A stretch of 64,000 nt of DNA from Alcaligenes endophyticus (GCF_026344035.1 NZ_JAPKND010000002.1:1-64000), one strand, 5' to 3'. Positions 45,250 through 55,123 are shown, numbered from the stretch's first letter. A program made the numbers and translations. The notes: generated from the letters alone by a model not told the origin.

Positions 45250-47356
45250 TTTTCTGGCTTTATTGAAAAACCACAGCGGTCACCATGCTCGTCTTCTAGC
45301 AGGGCCGGTACTTATTCTCATGGTCATGGCCATGATGATATTGCCTTTGCCACCCATGCTATTGGACTTATTGTTCACGTTTAATATTTCCTTGGCCGTG
45401 ATGATATTGCTAGTGGCTATGTTTACAAAAAAGCCATTGGATTTCTCCGCTTTTCCTTCTGTATTGCTGTTTGCCACCTTGTTACGTTTAGCGTTAAACG
45501 TGGCCTCGACACGGGTTGTATTGCTGCATGGGCACGAGGGTCCAGACGCTGCAGGCCGTGTGATCGAGGCGTTTGGCCATTTTTTGGTGGGCGGAAACTT
45601 TACGGTGGGTTTAATTGTTTTCATTATTTTGGTGATTATTAATTTCATTGTGATTACCAAAGGGGCAGGGCGCATTGCCGAGGTGGGAGCCAGATTCACC
45701 CTTGATGCCTTGCCGGGTAAACAAATGGCAATTGATGCAGACTTAAACGCAGGCCTTATAGGTGAAGAGGAGGCTCGCAGCCGCCGTAAAGAGGTGTCCC
45801 AAGAGGCTGAGTTCTACGGTTCCATGGATGGTGCCAGTAAGTTTGTGCGCGGTGATGCGGTAGCAGGCCTGCTGGTTATGGTGATTAATATTATCGGTGG
45901 CCTTGTTATCGGTGTGGCACAGCATGATATGTCGTTTGCAGCAGCCGGTAAGACCTACACCTTGCTCACTATTGGTGATGGCTTAGTAGCTCAAATTCCT
46001 GCATTGATTATTTCTACGGCGGCGGGTGTCGTGGTGTCGCGTGTTGCGACTGACGAAGACGTTGGGCAGCAAATGGTTAGCCAGTTGTTTCGCAACCCTA
46101 CTGTCTTGTTTATTACTGCCGGCATCTTGGCGTTAATGGGCATGATACCCGGCATGCCTAATTTTGCTTTTTTAAGCTTAGCATTGTTGCTCGCCGGTTT
46201 GGGCTGGATGCTACATAAGCAACAGCTAGAGCGTGTACAGGCGCAACAAGAACCCGATGAGCTACAGCAAAATACGGCGGATGCCGCTGCTTCTGAGGCG
46301 AGTTGGGATGATGTGTCCATGATGGATCCACTAGGCTTACAGGTGGGCTACCGTTTAATCCCTTTGGTGGATCATACTCAAGGGGGCGAGCTATTGCACC
46401 GCATTCGCAGTTTGCGTAAAAAATTCGCTCAAGATATCGGATTTCTGCCGCCGGTAGTGCATATCCGTGACAACCTAGAGTTAAAGCCTAATGATTACCG
46501 CATCTTGTTGTATGGCGTAGAGGTAGGGCAGGGGACGGCGAGTCCGGGGCAATGGCTGGCTATTAATCCAGGTGGGGTCACTCTAGAATTACCCGGTACG
46601 GTCACTACTGACCCTGCTTTTGGCTTGCCTGCAGTGTGGGTGGATGTTGAACTGCGCGAGCAAGCACAGATCTCCGGCTATACAGTGGTTGATGCTAGCA
46701 CTGTAGTGGCGACGCATTTGAATCATTTATTGCATCGTCATGCAGGCGAACTGCTAGGCCGCCAAGAGGTTCAGCAGTTGTTGGAGCATCTAGGCCGCGA
46801 GGCGCCGAAGATGATCGAAGATCTGGTGCCGCAGGTCATTGGTTTGGGGCAGTTGCTGAAAGTGTTACGTGGTTTACTCGAGGAAGAAGTACCCATTCGC
46901 GATATGCGTACGATTTTGGAAACCTTGGCTGAGCACGTGCCACGTTTGCAATCCCAAACGGCAGCGGGAGTTATGTTAAACGAGAGCGCTGAGCTTTTAG
47001 CTGCCGTGCGGGTGGCCCTAGGTCGTGCGATTAGTCAACAATGGTTCCCCGGCGAGGGGGAGATGCGCGTGATTGGATTGGATGCACGTCTAGAGCGTGT
47101 ATTGACGCAAGCGATTAGTAGCAGCGGGGCGTTGGAGCCCGGTCTGGCCGATACGGTACTCAATGAGGCAGCACAGGCGTGTACCTACCAAGAGCAACAT
47201 GGAGACCCCGCTGTGTTGGTGGTGCCACCCATGCTGAGAGCCTCTTTATCGCGCTTTTTGCGCCATCATTTGCCTCAGTTAGGCGTCTTATCGAATACCG
47301 AAATCCCTGATGATCGTATGGTCAGAGTAACAACAATAATTGGTCAATCTGCATGA
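45242..47356 (+). CDS. flhA: FlhA, flagellar export gate major subunit
   Basis: This 704-residue protein has about eight N-terminal helices (within residues 20-330) and the large cytoplasmic nonamer-forming domain. Conserved FHIPEP-family segments include FPSVLLFATLLRLALNVAS, GKQMAIDADLNAGLI and SREAEFYGSMDGASKFVRGD-like sequence around residue 180-205. It couples proton flow to export. It overlaps flhB upstream and flhF downstream by 4 bases. Confidence 0.97.
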   Translation: MNNFLALLKNHSGHHARLLAGPVLILMVMAMMILPLPPMLLDLLFTFNISLAVMILLVAMFTKKPLDFSAFPSVLLFATLLRLALNVASTRVVLLHGHEGPDAAGRVIEAFGHFLVGGNFTVGLIVFIILVIINFIVITKGAGRIAEVGARFTLDALPGKQMAIDADLNAGLIGEEEARSRRKEVSQEAEFYGSMDGASKFVRGDAVAGLLVMVINIIGGLVIGVAQHDMSFAAAGKTYTLLTIGDGLVAQIPALIISTAAGVVVSRVATDEDVGQQMVSQLFRNPTVLFITAGILALMGMIPGMPNFAFLSLALLLAGLGWMLHKQQLERVQAQQEPDELQQNTADAAASEASWDDVSMMDPLGLQVGYRLIPLVDHTQGGELLHRIRSLRKKFAQDIGFLPPVVHIRDNLELKPNDYRILLYGVEVGQGTASPGQWLAINPGGVTLELPGTVTTDPAFGLPAVWVDVELREQAQISGYTVVDASTVVATHLNHLLHRHAGELLGRQEVQQLLEHLGREAPKMIEDLVPQVIGLGQLLKVLRGLLEEEVPIRDMRTILETLAEHVPRLQSQTAAGVMLNESAELLAAVRVALGRAISQQWFPGEGEMRVIGLDARLERVLTQAISSSGALEPGLADTVLNEAAQACTYQEQHGDPAVLVVPPMLRASLSRFLRHHLPQLGVLSNTEIPDDRMVRVTTIIGQSA

Positions 47357-49713
47357 ATATAAGCCGTTTTTTTGGTATTACCAGCCGTGAAGCGATGCGT
47401 CAGGTGCGCATGGCCCTGGGTCCCGATGCGTTAATTGTCTCCAATCGTAGAGTGGGGGGAGGGGTAGAGATCCTTGCCGCTGATGCGAGCGGCGTACCGC
47501 CAAATGCTTCAGCTCCTGTTACCCCTACAGTTGCCATAGAACCTTCGCATGGTTCGTTAAAAAGCACCCCTGGGAGACAACCGGACTATGGTAACGCTTC
47601 TGAAGCAGGTGTTTTACACGCCATAGGTACGTTGCAGGGGGCCTTGGAAGGTAGGCTGGATGAGCTGCTGTGGAGCCATCAAATGCGCCACACGCCTGTT
47701 GCCTTAAGCTTGTTTCAGCAATTGCTGGCTAGTGGTTTTAGTATTACTTTATTACGTGCGCTCTTGCGTCGTTTGCCCGAAACCCTCGGCGAACGAGCGG
47801 CTATGCAATGGGTGCGCGCTGAGCTAGAGCAGCGTTTGCCTATGCTGCGGAGCGAAGAGCAGTTGTGGCAACCGGGGCTGGCGCTAGCCTTAGTTGGGCC
47901 GACAGGGGTTGGCAAAACCACTACCTTGGCTAAGCTTGCCGCTCGCGCTGTCCGTCGCTTTGGTCCAGAACAAGTAGTGCTGATCACGACAGATACTTAT
48001 CGCATTGGTGCACATGAACAGCTCAAAATTTATGGTGACCTACTGCGCATACCGGTTCACGTTGTGCAAGATGCACAGCAGTTACGCCAGGTCTTACTGG
48101 CACAGCGTCCGGATCAACTGATTTTGATTGATAACGTGGGGATCAGCCAGCGTGACCAGTATGTACTAGAACAAGCCAGCTTACTGGCTAATACAGGTCG
48201 ACGAATTCAGCGTTTACTGGTGTTAAACGCGGGCAGTCAGGGTGATACCTTAGATGAGGTCGCACGTAGCTACAGCAAAGACGGAGGCACGCCCTTAATA
48301 GGTTGCATTATTTCTAAGCTCGATGAGGCGATACGTCTAGGAGCCACCTTGGATACTGCAATACGTTTTAAGTTACCAGTGCATTATGTGTCGGATGGGC
48401 AAAAGGTGCCCGAGAATTTACGTTATCCCAGTGCTGCCGACTTAGTAGGCCTAAGCTTACAAAGCAGGCATCACAATGCCGCCTTGTTCACGCCCAGCCA
48501 AGCCGACTTAGCAGCTATGCTTAATCATGACAGCCGGGTTGATGTGCAGTATTTACAACGCGAACACGAGCGTCGAGTGGCGCTATTGCCTAAGTTGTTG
48601 GCGGCAGCAACGCCCACTGATTTTGGGATGCTATCGGTTGAGCAAACGAGCGCGGCCTTAGGCATGTTAGATGATAGTGCGCTTTTTACCGAGGCTTTTG
48701 ATCTTTGGCGTGCGGCTTCAGACCTATCGGCGCAAGGTGCTACTGAGCACAATGCTTCAGTTTCGCAGCGCTTGCTACAGACGGCCTTACAAGAGCTCAG
48801 TGAGCCGCTGCAGCAGCCTGCATTGGTCTCACATGTTCTGCGTGCTTCAGCACCAGGGCAGGCCGAGCAACAGCTATTTAGTACCGTATTCACTCCTACA
48901 GGCCAAGTTTTATGCACACCTTATTATCAAACATTGGGTGCTGCGAGTTGGTCAAATTCGTTGGGTGAGCAAGCATTAGAGCAGCGTTTGCCTATGCAGG
49001 CTATCTGTGCTGCCATGAATGACATTCAAGCGCTGAGTGCAGCACATACGATTTGGCATTTGTGTAGTGCAGGTACGCCAACCCAAGTGCGTTTACTATT
49101 GGCGCAGCCTTGCAATTGGATTGCCCATATATCACCCACGCAAAAAATCTGGCATAAGGGCATAGCGACCTTGCCTTCTGCAATCGCCAAAGAGGTAGTG
49201 TTTGATGCCGTGCCGGACTTGGCCTCCAGTATACGGCTACAGGGCTGGGAAGATATGTTCTTGGGTGAGCTAAGTTTGTGGTACGCCAGTACTCCTGTGC
49301 AATATAAAGCGCGGGGCCAAGAAGATGTAGCGCTACATATGTTAACGCTCAGAGTAGTCCGACGCTCTGACGGGCAACTGCTTAAAAGTTTTTACGCTTT
49401 GTACCATCATCAGTACGGGCCTATTTTAAGTTTTCCGCAGATGGCAGCAGGTGTCTTAGCGTCAATTACCTATCAGGAAAGTTTGCGTTGGCACAACGCC
49501 ATGCAGACTCATTTACAGGGGCTAGGAGTTCAAGAGCCTCACCCTCTATTAGTGGCGCAGTTGAGCTTGGCTGCTGCTAATGTGGTGTATGGTGCAGATA
49601 ATCAGCTTGTGTGTCGTGTGGCGGCTGCTTTATTAGGCACAAAACAATTAAAAAAATCGCAAGCAGTGCCTGCCTTGCTAAAATTGTTGATATTAAAAGA
49701 GGCAATAAGCTAG
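47353..49713 (+). CDS. flhF: FlhF, SRP-type GTPase with long C-terminal extension
   Basis: This 786-residue protein has an N-terminal B domain with the family start ISRFFGITSREAMRQVRMALG, then an SRP-like NG GTPase: Walker A GPTGVGKT (182-189), TTDTYRIGAHEQL and SKLDEA. The GTPase ends near residue 375. The remaining roughly 410 residues match no domain I know and make the protein much longer than the usual 400-500. FlhF normally sets flagellar position with FlhG, but no flhG or fliA follows; flgN, reversed, is next. The start overlaps flhA's stop (ATGA), so the genes are coupled. Confidence 0.9.
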   Translation: MNISRFFGITSREAMRQVRMALGPDALIVSNRRVGGGVEILAADASGVPPNASAPVTPTVAIEPSHGSLKSTPGRQPDYGNASEAGVLHAIGTLQGALEGRLDELLWSHQMRHTPVALSLFQQLLASGFSITLLRALLRRLPETLGERAAMQWVRAELEQRLPMLRSEEQLWQPGLALALVGPTGVGKTTTLAKLAARAVRRFGPEQVVLITTDTYRIGAHEQLKIYGDLLRIPVHVVQDAQQLRQVLLAQRPDQLILIDNVGISQRDQYVLEQASLLANTGRRIQRLLVLNAGSQGDTLDEVARSYSKDGGTPLIGCIISKLDEAIRLGATLDTAIRFKLPVHYVSDGQKVPENLRYPSAADLVGLSLQSRHHNAALFTPSQADLAAMLNHDSRVDVQYLQREHERRVALLPKLLAAATPTDFGMLSVEQTSAALGMLDDSALFTEAFDLWRAASDLSAQGATEHNASVSQRLLQTALQELSEPLQQPALVSHVLRASAPGQAEQQLFSTVFTPTGQVLCTPYYQTLGAASWSNSLGEQALEQRLPMQAICAAMNDIQALSAAHTIWHLCSAGTPTQVRLLLAQPCNWIAHISPTQKIWHKGIATLPSAIAKEVVFDAVPDLASSIRLQGWEDMFLGELSLWYASTPVQYKARGQEDVALHMLTLRVVRRSDGQLLKSFYALYHHQYGPILSFPQMAAGVLASITYQESLRWHNAMQTHLQGLGVQEPHPLLVAQLSLAAANVVYGADNQLVCRVAAALLGTKQLKKSQAVPALLKLLILKEAIS

Positions 49714-49767
49714 CCCAGTGAGTAAAAAGGCTCACAGAGTGTGTCTTTTTGCAGTAGCGCTAGTGGA

Positions 49768-50235
49768 TTACGCTTTGAATGATGTGTTGCCTAAAGCGGC
49801 GCTAGTGGGGCGGCCATGAGCAGTATAAAAACTGTTTTTCCCCGTGATGGCTGCTAGCGTGTCTAACGCTTGTTGGTTGTTATTGAGAAAAATATGAATT
49901 AACGCCCCGTTATTTTCATTTTGTTGGCGGGCGGTTGCACTTAGGCTAATCAAGGTTTGGACGGCGTCAGCGAGTTCGGGCACTTGTAGGGCTAAGGCCT
50001 GCAAGCCTTCCGCATCAGGACCTAGTTCAAAAGACTGCAAATATTGGTGACGTTCGTGATCTAACTTAATAATGTCGGCAAGCAGTAGGTTTTTTTGTTG
50101 AGTAATGCTGGCCAACGCTTCGGGCTCAAAAGAACGTAGTAATAGCTCGTGTTCAGTTTGGGCGACATGCAAAAATTCGTGCAATGTTGCAATGTGACGT
50201 TCTAGGCAGTGAGCGAGATCAGAGTGCGGGGGCAT
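49768..50235 (-). CDS. flgN: FlgN, chaperone for hook-filament junction proteins
   Basis: This 155-residue helical protein has the FlgN-type pattern of an N-terminal helix with HxxLHEFLHVAQTEHELL and a central QKNLLLADIIKLDHER. FlgN delivers FlgK and FlgL to the export gate. It lies directly downstream of flgM in one operon and converges with flhF. Identity rests on family pattern plus position. Confidence 0.88.
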   Translation of the reverse strand: MPPHSDLAHCLERHIATLHEFLHVAQTEHELLLRSFEPEALASITQQKNLLLADIIKLDHERHQYLQSFELGPDAEGLQALALQVPELADAVQTLISLSATARQQNENNGALIHIFLNNNQQALDTLAAITGKNSFYTAHGRPTSAALGNTSFKA

Positions 50236-50259
50236 AGTGGATAGGTAGGCGCGGGCCTG

Positions 50260-50550
50260 TTATTTCATGAGGTCTCGTGCAGTGGCTAGTAAGCTATCTG
50301 CAATGTTACTGGTATCAATTTTTAGTTCGCCTTTCGCAATGGCAAGCTTAATAGCGGATACTTTTTCCATATCGATGTCGTGACTGGGCGACTGCAATTG
50401 TGCCAGCTGACGACCCGCTGCGCTGAGATCAACAGCGTGGCTACTTTGCTGGGGCGTTGTGTACTTGGCCGCCTGCTTGGCGCTGTTTGTAGTGCTGCCA
50501 ACGCTGGTGCGTTCGACGACTGTTTTGCTGGGCGTTGGGCTGATTTTCAA
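50260..50550 (-). CDS. flgM: FlgM, anti-sigma-28 factor
   Basis: This 96-residue protein holds FliA inactive until the hook is complete and then is exported. The C-terminal sigma-binding helices are visible (EKVSAIKLAIAKGELKIDT, then IADSLLATARDLM). I choose a TTG start at 50550 (MKISPTPSK), since GGAG lies 6 bases before it and MKI is the usual FlgM beginning; an upstream TTG at 50562 overlaps that ribosome site. A strong sigma-28 promoter candidate lies just upstream. Confidence 0.92.
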   Translation of the reverse strand: MKISPTPSKTVVERTSVGSTTNSAKQAAKYTTPQQSSHAVDLSAAGRQLAQLQSPSHDIDMEKVSAIKLAIAKGELKIDTSNIADSLLATARDLMK

Positions 50551-50586
50551 GGTGTTCTCCAATAGGGGCAGTGGCTTGCTCTCATT

Positions 50587-50613
50587 GTAACGGCATCTAA
50601 ATAAATTACTTTA
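50587..50613 (-). promoter_or_regulatory. Sigma-28 (FliA) promoter of flgMN
   Basis: On the reverse strand TAAAGTAA (50613-50606), an 11-bp spacer and GCCGTTAC (50594-50587) match the consensus TAAAGTTT-N11-GCCGATAA at 12 of 16 positions, with an intact core (TAAAG, GCCG). It is about 37 bases from the chosen flgM start. FlgM made from a FliA promoter gives the expected negative feedback. Confidence 0.8.
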
Positions 50614-50644
50614 GCGTTCGGGATGGGCGTTGTAATCATTCTAA

Positions 50645-51343
50645 TTACATCAGTACCTGAACGGTGCTTGAATCTAGCACGGTGGCCGAAATAACCTGCC
50701 CAGAGCTTACTCGCACTTGAATTTGGCTCCCTGGTGATCCAGTTTGTAGGGCTTGACCTTCACCGCTGATCACAAAACCGATTCCGCGTGCAATGGTACG
50801 CACGGCTTGACCGCGCACAATCGCTTGCGGGTCACGTAGTGTATTTTGACGAATTAGACTGCCTGAGTTGATGCGTTGGCTAGCCACAAAGCCGATGATT
50901 TGGCTGGGGTCTGACAGCGCGCCATTAGGAAGGCGTAAAAGATCTCCTTCGCGTGCCACTAAATCGTCTAGGCTAATTGTCTCGCCTAGGGCGATAGTGC
51001 GATTACTGACATAATAAAAGCCTTGAATGCTTAACGTGGCGGGCACGGAGGTAGTCCAAGGGCTAGTAGGATTTAAGCAACGCAAGCCTATGCTCATGCG
51101 TGTGCGCAAACGCGTACCACTGGTAAAAAAAGCTTGAATATCGGAGCAAGCTGCCTGTTCGCGTAAACGACTGCTGTCTATGTGCACTTGTGCTTGGCCC
51201 GGGATGGTTTGGGCTTGCTCAAGCAGAAAGTCGTGAGCCACTTTGCTTAGGGTGGTGATATCTGTTGTCGCACCGACCATGCTGCTAACAAGTAGGCAAG
51301 TGATTGAAGCAAAGAGAGTACAAAGGCGCTTGATGGTCAGCAT
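50645..51343 (-). CDS. flgA: FlgA, P-ring assembly chaperone
   Basis: This 232-residue periplasmic protein has a Sec signal (about residues 1-25, ending SSMVGA) and a C-terminal SAF domain containing REGDLLRLPNG and GQAVRTIARG. FlgA helps FlgI form the P-ring. It is divergent from flgB across 175 bp and lies upstream of the flgMN operon, but flgM has its own promoter. Confidence 0.93.
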   Translation of the reverse strand: MLTIKRLCTLFASITCLLVSSMVGATTDITTLSKVAHDFLLEQAQTIPGQAQVHIDSSRLREQAACSDIQAFFTSGTRLRTRMSIGLRCLNPTSPWTTSVPATLSIQGFYYVSNRTIALGETISLDDLVAREGDLLRLPNGALSDPSQIIGFVASQRINSGSLIRQNTLRDPQAIVRGQAVRTIARGIGFVISGEGQALQTGSPGSQIQVRVSSGQVISATVLDSSTVQVLM

Positions 51344-51518
51344 GGGGGTTATTGTAAACAGTGGATTCAGGCTTCAAGGCTTGAACTGGCGCTAAAATCA
51401 CTCGCTGTTTTCCACTTTGTTAAGTACTAAGGCTGACTAAGATATTGCTACGGTGGGCAAAGGATTGTGCGTGCGCATATTTCTTGCCCAGTTTTGATAC
51501 ATCAGCCCAGAGTACAGC

Positions 51519-51926
51519 ATGATTGATCGCATCAGCGCCGATTTGCAATTTTATCAAACTGCCTTGTCTGTTCGGCAGGAGCGCCAAGAAATATTGGCCT
51601 CTAATATTGCTAATGCCGACACCCCTCATTACAAGGCTCGTGATCTCGATTTTTCCACGGCTATGAAGCACGCCCTGAATGAGCGTAAGCGTTTAGCTGA
51701 CACCTCCTTAACACTAACTTCCGCTCAGCATATTCCGGCCCAGGCGCATAGCCCAGCTCCTACTCAGTTGCTGTATCGCGTGCCTGTGCAGGCCAGCATG
51801 GACGGAAATACGGTCGAAATGGATGTAGAGCGTATGCAGTTCGCCGATAACACCATGCATTATCAAAGCTCTATCAATATTTTGTCGCAACGCATTAAAG
51901 GCCTTATGGCTGCTTTGCAACAATAA
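51519..51926 (+). CDS. flgB: FlgB, proximal rod protein
   Basis: This 135-residue axial protein has the shared rod N-terminal motif [21 protein letters not shown] and the usual helical C terminus ending in KGLMAALQQ. It starts the flgBCDEFGHIJKL operon, which is divergent from flgA. Confidence 0.95.
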   Translation: MIDRISADLQFYQTALSVRQERQEILASNIANADTPHYKARDLDFSTAMKHALNERKRLADTSLTLTSAQHIPAQAHSPAPTQLLYRVPVQASMDGNTVEMDVERMQFADNTMHYQSSINILSQRIKGLMAALQQ

Positions 51927-51938
51927 CCAGGATAGCTC

Positions 51939-52346
51939 ATGAGTTCACTTTCTATTTTCCAAATAGCAGGCTCGGCCCTAAATGCGCAGTCACAGCGTAT
52001 GAACGTGGCCGCAAGCAATATTGCTAATGCTGATAGCGTGGTGGGTCCTGATGGACAGCCCTATCGTGCACGTCAGGTGGTATTCCAGGTCGCACCATTG
52101 GGCCAAAGTGATCAAGTGGGTGGTGTCCGCGTAGCGGCAGTGACACAAAGCGATGCGCCTATGCGCCTACAGTACGACCCTAAAAGCCCTTATGCGGATG
52201 AGCATGGTTATGTACACATGCCTAATGTCGATGTGGTAGCCGAAACGGTCAATATGTTGTCCGCCTCTCGCTCTTATCAAGCCAATGTGGAAGTAGTGAA
52301 CACCGCTAAAAGTTTAATGATGCGCACCTTAACGATAGGGCAATAA
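51939..52346 (+). CDS. flgC: FlgC, proximal rod protein
   Basis: This 135-residue rod subunit has [20 protein letters not shown] at the N terminus and the C-terminal [21 protein letters not shown] axial helix. It follows flgB by 12 bp. Confidence 0.95.
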   Translation: MSSLSIFQIAGSALNAQSQRMNVAASNIANADSVVGPDGQPYRARQVVFQVAPLGQSDQVGGVRVAAVTQSDAPMRLQYDPKSPYADEHGYVHMPNVDVVAETVNMLSASRSYQANVEVVNTAKSLMMRTLTIGQ

Positions 52347-52357
52347 AGGAACGGCAT

Positions 52358-53038
52358 ATGTCTATGGTGAATGGCACGACCAATCAGGCCACCACGTCAA
52401 TGGGTGCCAATAGCTTGCGCTCGCAAGATTTGATGGCAGACACGCAGGATCGTTTTTTAACTTTATTAGTCACTCAACTGCAAAATCAAGACCCGCTAAA
52501 CCCGCTGGATAATGCACAAGTCACGTCGCAAATTGCGCAAATGTCTACGGTCAGTGGGATTAAGCAATTGAATAATACTCTGCTCGCTATTACAGGCCAA
52601 ATGGATGTCACACAGTCCATGCAGGCAGCAGGCTTAATAGGCAAAGAGGTACTAGTGCCGGGTAACAAGATATCACTCGGCGGGGGCGAGGGCAATAAAG
52701 TGGCGACACCGTTTGGTATTGATTTGTATAAGCCGTCCACCAGTACCGATGTACAAATTTTGGATAGCAGCGGAAAAGTGGTACGTACTCTTGAGCAAGG
52801 GCCTATGGCAGCTGGTGTGTACTCCATCAGTTGGGATGGCTTAGACGATAACGGTCAGCCCTTAGCAGATGGCTCTTATCGGGCACAGGTGGTGGCGACT
52901 AATGACGGCGAGTCTGTCATGGCCGAACCGCTAACGTATGGCAAGGTGGGTAGCGTGGCCTATACCTCGTCTGGGTTGCAGCTAGATCTAGGTTTGGCAG
53001 GTAGCCATTCCTTATTAGATATACGAAAAATTATGTAG
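52358..53038 (+). CDS. flgD: FlgD, hook capping scaffold
   Basis: This 226-residue protein caps the growing hook during assembly. The family N-terminal stretch FLTLLVTQLQNQDPLNPLDN is clear, followed by an immunoglobulin-like C-terminal domain (SISWDGLDDNGQPLADGSY). Confidence 0.95.
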   Translation: MSMVNGTTNQATTSMGANSLRSQDLMADTQDRFLTLLVTQLQNQDPLNPLDNAQVTSQIAQMSTVSGIKQLNNTLLAITGQMDVTQSMQAAGLIGKEVLVPGNKISLGGGEGNKVATPFGIDLYKPSTSTDVQILDSSGKVVRTLEQGPMAAGVYSISWDGLDDNGQPLADGSYRAQVVATNDGESVMAEPLTYGKVGSVAYTSSGLQLDLGLAGSHSLLDIRKIM

Positions 53039-53092
53039 CGTGAGCCTAAAAGCTTTAGGCACCGTCAGTATAAAGATAAAGGATGAACAGCA

Positions 53093-54334
53093 ATGAGTTT
53101 TGGGCAAGGCTTAAGCGGCTTAAATGCTGCCTCACAGAATCTGGATGTTATTGGTAATAATATTGCAAACGCTGGAACGATAGGGTTCAAGTCGTCTACG
53201 GTATCGTTTGCCGACGTCTATGCCAACTCTCGTGTTGGTTTAGGGGTTCAAGTATCCGGCGTTAATCAACGCTTTTCTATTGGTAATGTGTCGACCACCG
53301 GGAATCAGTTCGACATGGCCATAGATGGCGCTAAGGGCTTGTTTCGCCTAGAGCAGCCTAATGGAGCGGTGGTGTATTCACGCAATGGTGAGTTTGGCCC
53401 TAATAAAGAGGGTTACTTAGTCAACGCCCAAGGTTTCTACTTGACCGGCTACGGGCCAGGCACCAACACCGTGCAGCGGATACGCGTGCCTGAAGGTAAT
53501 ATTGCCCCGAAAGCTACTGAGAATATGCGTCTGCAGATGAATATGCCAGCCAATGCGGTGGCAATTGATGCAACGACGCGCCCTTTTGATCGTAACGACG
53601 AAGCCAGTTACACCCAAGCGTTTAACTACAACGTGTATGATTCATTAGGGAATTCGCACATCGTTACTCAGTATTATATAAAGCGCGAGGCTAACGCGGC
53701 GGGTAATAGTGAGTGGGACATTCATTATTACATGGGTGATAATGCGATTTCTGTGTCTAATCCCGCCGATCCCAACACGCCACTCACAAGTCATAAAATG
53801 GAGTTTGATACCGCAGGTCGTATCTTACCCGCCTCAGAACTTGCGAAGTTCGTTATCGCTCAGCCTGGCGGCGCGAACTCCCCAGCAGCATCGTTAGAGT
53901 TTGAGATTAACTACCAAGGCAGCACCCAGTTTGGTGGAGGCTTTAATAGTGGTAGCCCCTTTCAGGACGGCTATGGCACGGGGGAGTACGCGGGGATGTC
54001 CGTGACTAGCGAGGGCACCATCGTCGCTGCGTATACGAATGGCGAAAATATGAACATGGGTGCCATTGTTCTGGCGAATTTTACCAATTTGCAAGGCTTG
54101 CAAAATATAGGCGGCAATGCGTGGGTAGAAACGGGCAGCTCTGGCCAGCCTGTTTTAGGGCGCCCCGGCGAAAGTGGTTTGGCCACCATCAAAGGTCAGG
54201 CGGTGGAAGAGTCCAACGTTGATATGGGGCAAGAGCTAGTCAATATGATTGTTGCTCAACGCACTTATCAGGCTAACGCGCAAACCATTAAAACCCAAGA
54301 TCAGATGCTCCAGACTCTGGTCACCCTGCGCTAG
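53093..54334 (+). CDS. flgE: FlgE, hook protein
   Basis: This 413-residue hook subunit starts MSFGQGLSGLNAASQNLDVI, with the GNNIANAGTIGFKSS axial motif, a central variable domain and the C-terminal ELVNMIVAQRTYQANAQTIKTQDQML helix. Length is typical for FlgE. It belongs to the flg operon after a 54-bp gap. Confidence 0.96.
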   Translation: MSFGQGLSGLNAASQNLDVIGNNIANAGTIGFKSSTVSFADVYANSRVGLGVQVSGVNQRFSIGNVSTTGNQFDMAIDGAKGLFRLEQPNGAVVYSRNGEFGPNKEGYLVNAQGFYLTGYGPGTNTVQRIRVPEGNIAPKATENMRLQMNMPANAVAIDATTRPFDRNDEASYTQAFNYNVYDSLGNSHIVTQYYIKREANAAGNSEWDIHYYMGDNAISVSNPADPNTPLTSHKMEFDTAGRILPASELAKFVIAQPGGANSPAASLEFEINYQGSTQFGGGFNSGSPFQDGYGTGEYAGMSVTSEGTIVAAYTNGENMNMGAIVLANFTNLQGLQNIGGNAWVETGSSGQPVLGRPGESGLATIKGQAVEESNVDMGQELVNMIVAQRTYQANAQTIKTQDQMLQTLVTLR

Positions 54335-54345
54335 GTTTACTAACC

Positions 54346-55092
54346 ATGGATAGGTTAATTTACACCGCCATGAATGGCGCCCAGCGCATTCTAGAGCAGC
54401 AGTCGGCCATTACGAATAATTTGGCGAATGTGAACACAAGCGGATTCCGCGAGCAACTGGCGATTTATCGCTCGGTGCCGGTGGAAAGCCCCGATACTAG
54501 GACGACCCGGGTGGCAACGGTAGCTGCTACACCAGGCAGTAGTTTTGAAGCTGGGGCGATGGCCGAAACAGGTCATGCCTTGGACGTCGCGATACGGGGT
54601 GAGGGGTGGTTCGCCGTGCGCACTTCCCAGGGAGAGGCTTATACCCGCGCTGGAGACCTGGCGGTGAATGCGGACAATCTGCTCGTGACCCAGGCAGGCT
54701 TACCCGTGCTATCGCTGGATGGTGCTGAAATTCAAATACCTAACCAAGGAACGGTGACTTTTTCTAGCGATGGTCAAATAACGGCTCTAGGTGCGGGCGA
54801 TAACCCGCGTGATATCCAGGTGGTAGCGCAGTTGAAACTGGTGAATCCTCCTACGGGAGATTTACGACGCGGGGATGACGGTTTGTTTCGATTGGCTCAA
54901 GGGGGCGCAGCGCAAGCTGATCCCAGCGTGAGCATGGTGTCTGGTTTTATAGAAAAAAGTAACGTCAACCCAGCAGAGGCGATGGTGGGCATGATAGCTA
55001 ATGCACGCCGCTTCGAGATGCAAATGAAAGTCATACAAGACGCTAATACCAATGAAGAGCGTGCCAACTCCATTCTTTCGTTTAATAGTTAA
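54346..55092 (+). CDS. flgF: FlgF, proximal rod protein
   Basis: This 248-residue rod subunit has the MDRLIYTAMNGAQRILEQQ start, [16 protein letters not shown] motif, and the C-terminal MVGMIANARRFEMQMKVI segment characteristic of FlgF. Confidence 0.95.
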   Translation: MDRLIYTAMNGAQRILEQQSAITNNLANVNTSGFREQLAIYRSVPVESPDTRTTRVATVAATPGSSFEAGAMAETGHALDVAIRGEGWFAVRTSQGEAYTRAGDLAVNADNLLVTQAGLPVLSLDGAEIQIPNQGTVTFSSDGQITALGAGDNPRDIQVVAQLKLVNPPTGDLRRGDDGLFRLAQGGAAQADPSVSMVSGFIEKSNVNPAEAMVGMIANARRFEMQMKVIQDANTNEERANSILSFNS

Positions 55093-55123
55093 TGTTGCTC
55101 CGACCCAATAGTAAGGAAGTTAA

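Noticed and set aside
49714-49767. GTGAG/CTCAC hairpin between convergent flhF and flgN as a terminator
   Set aside because: Stem is only 5 bp and the T-run is displaced by about ten bases, so I did not call it.
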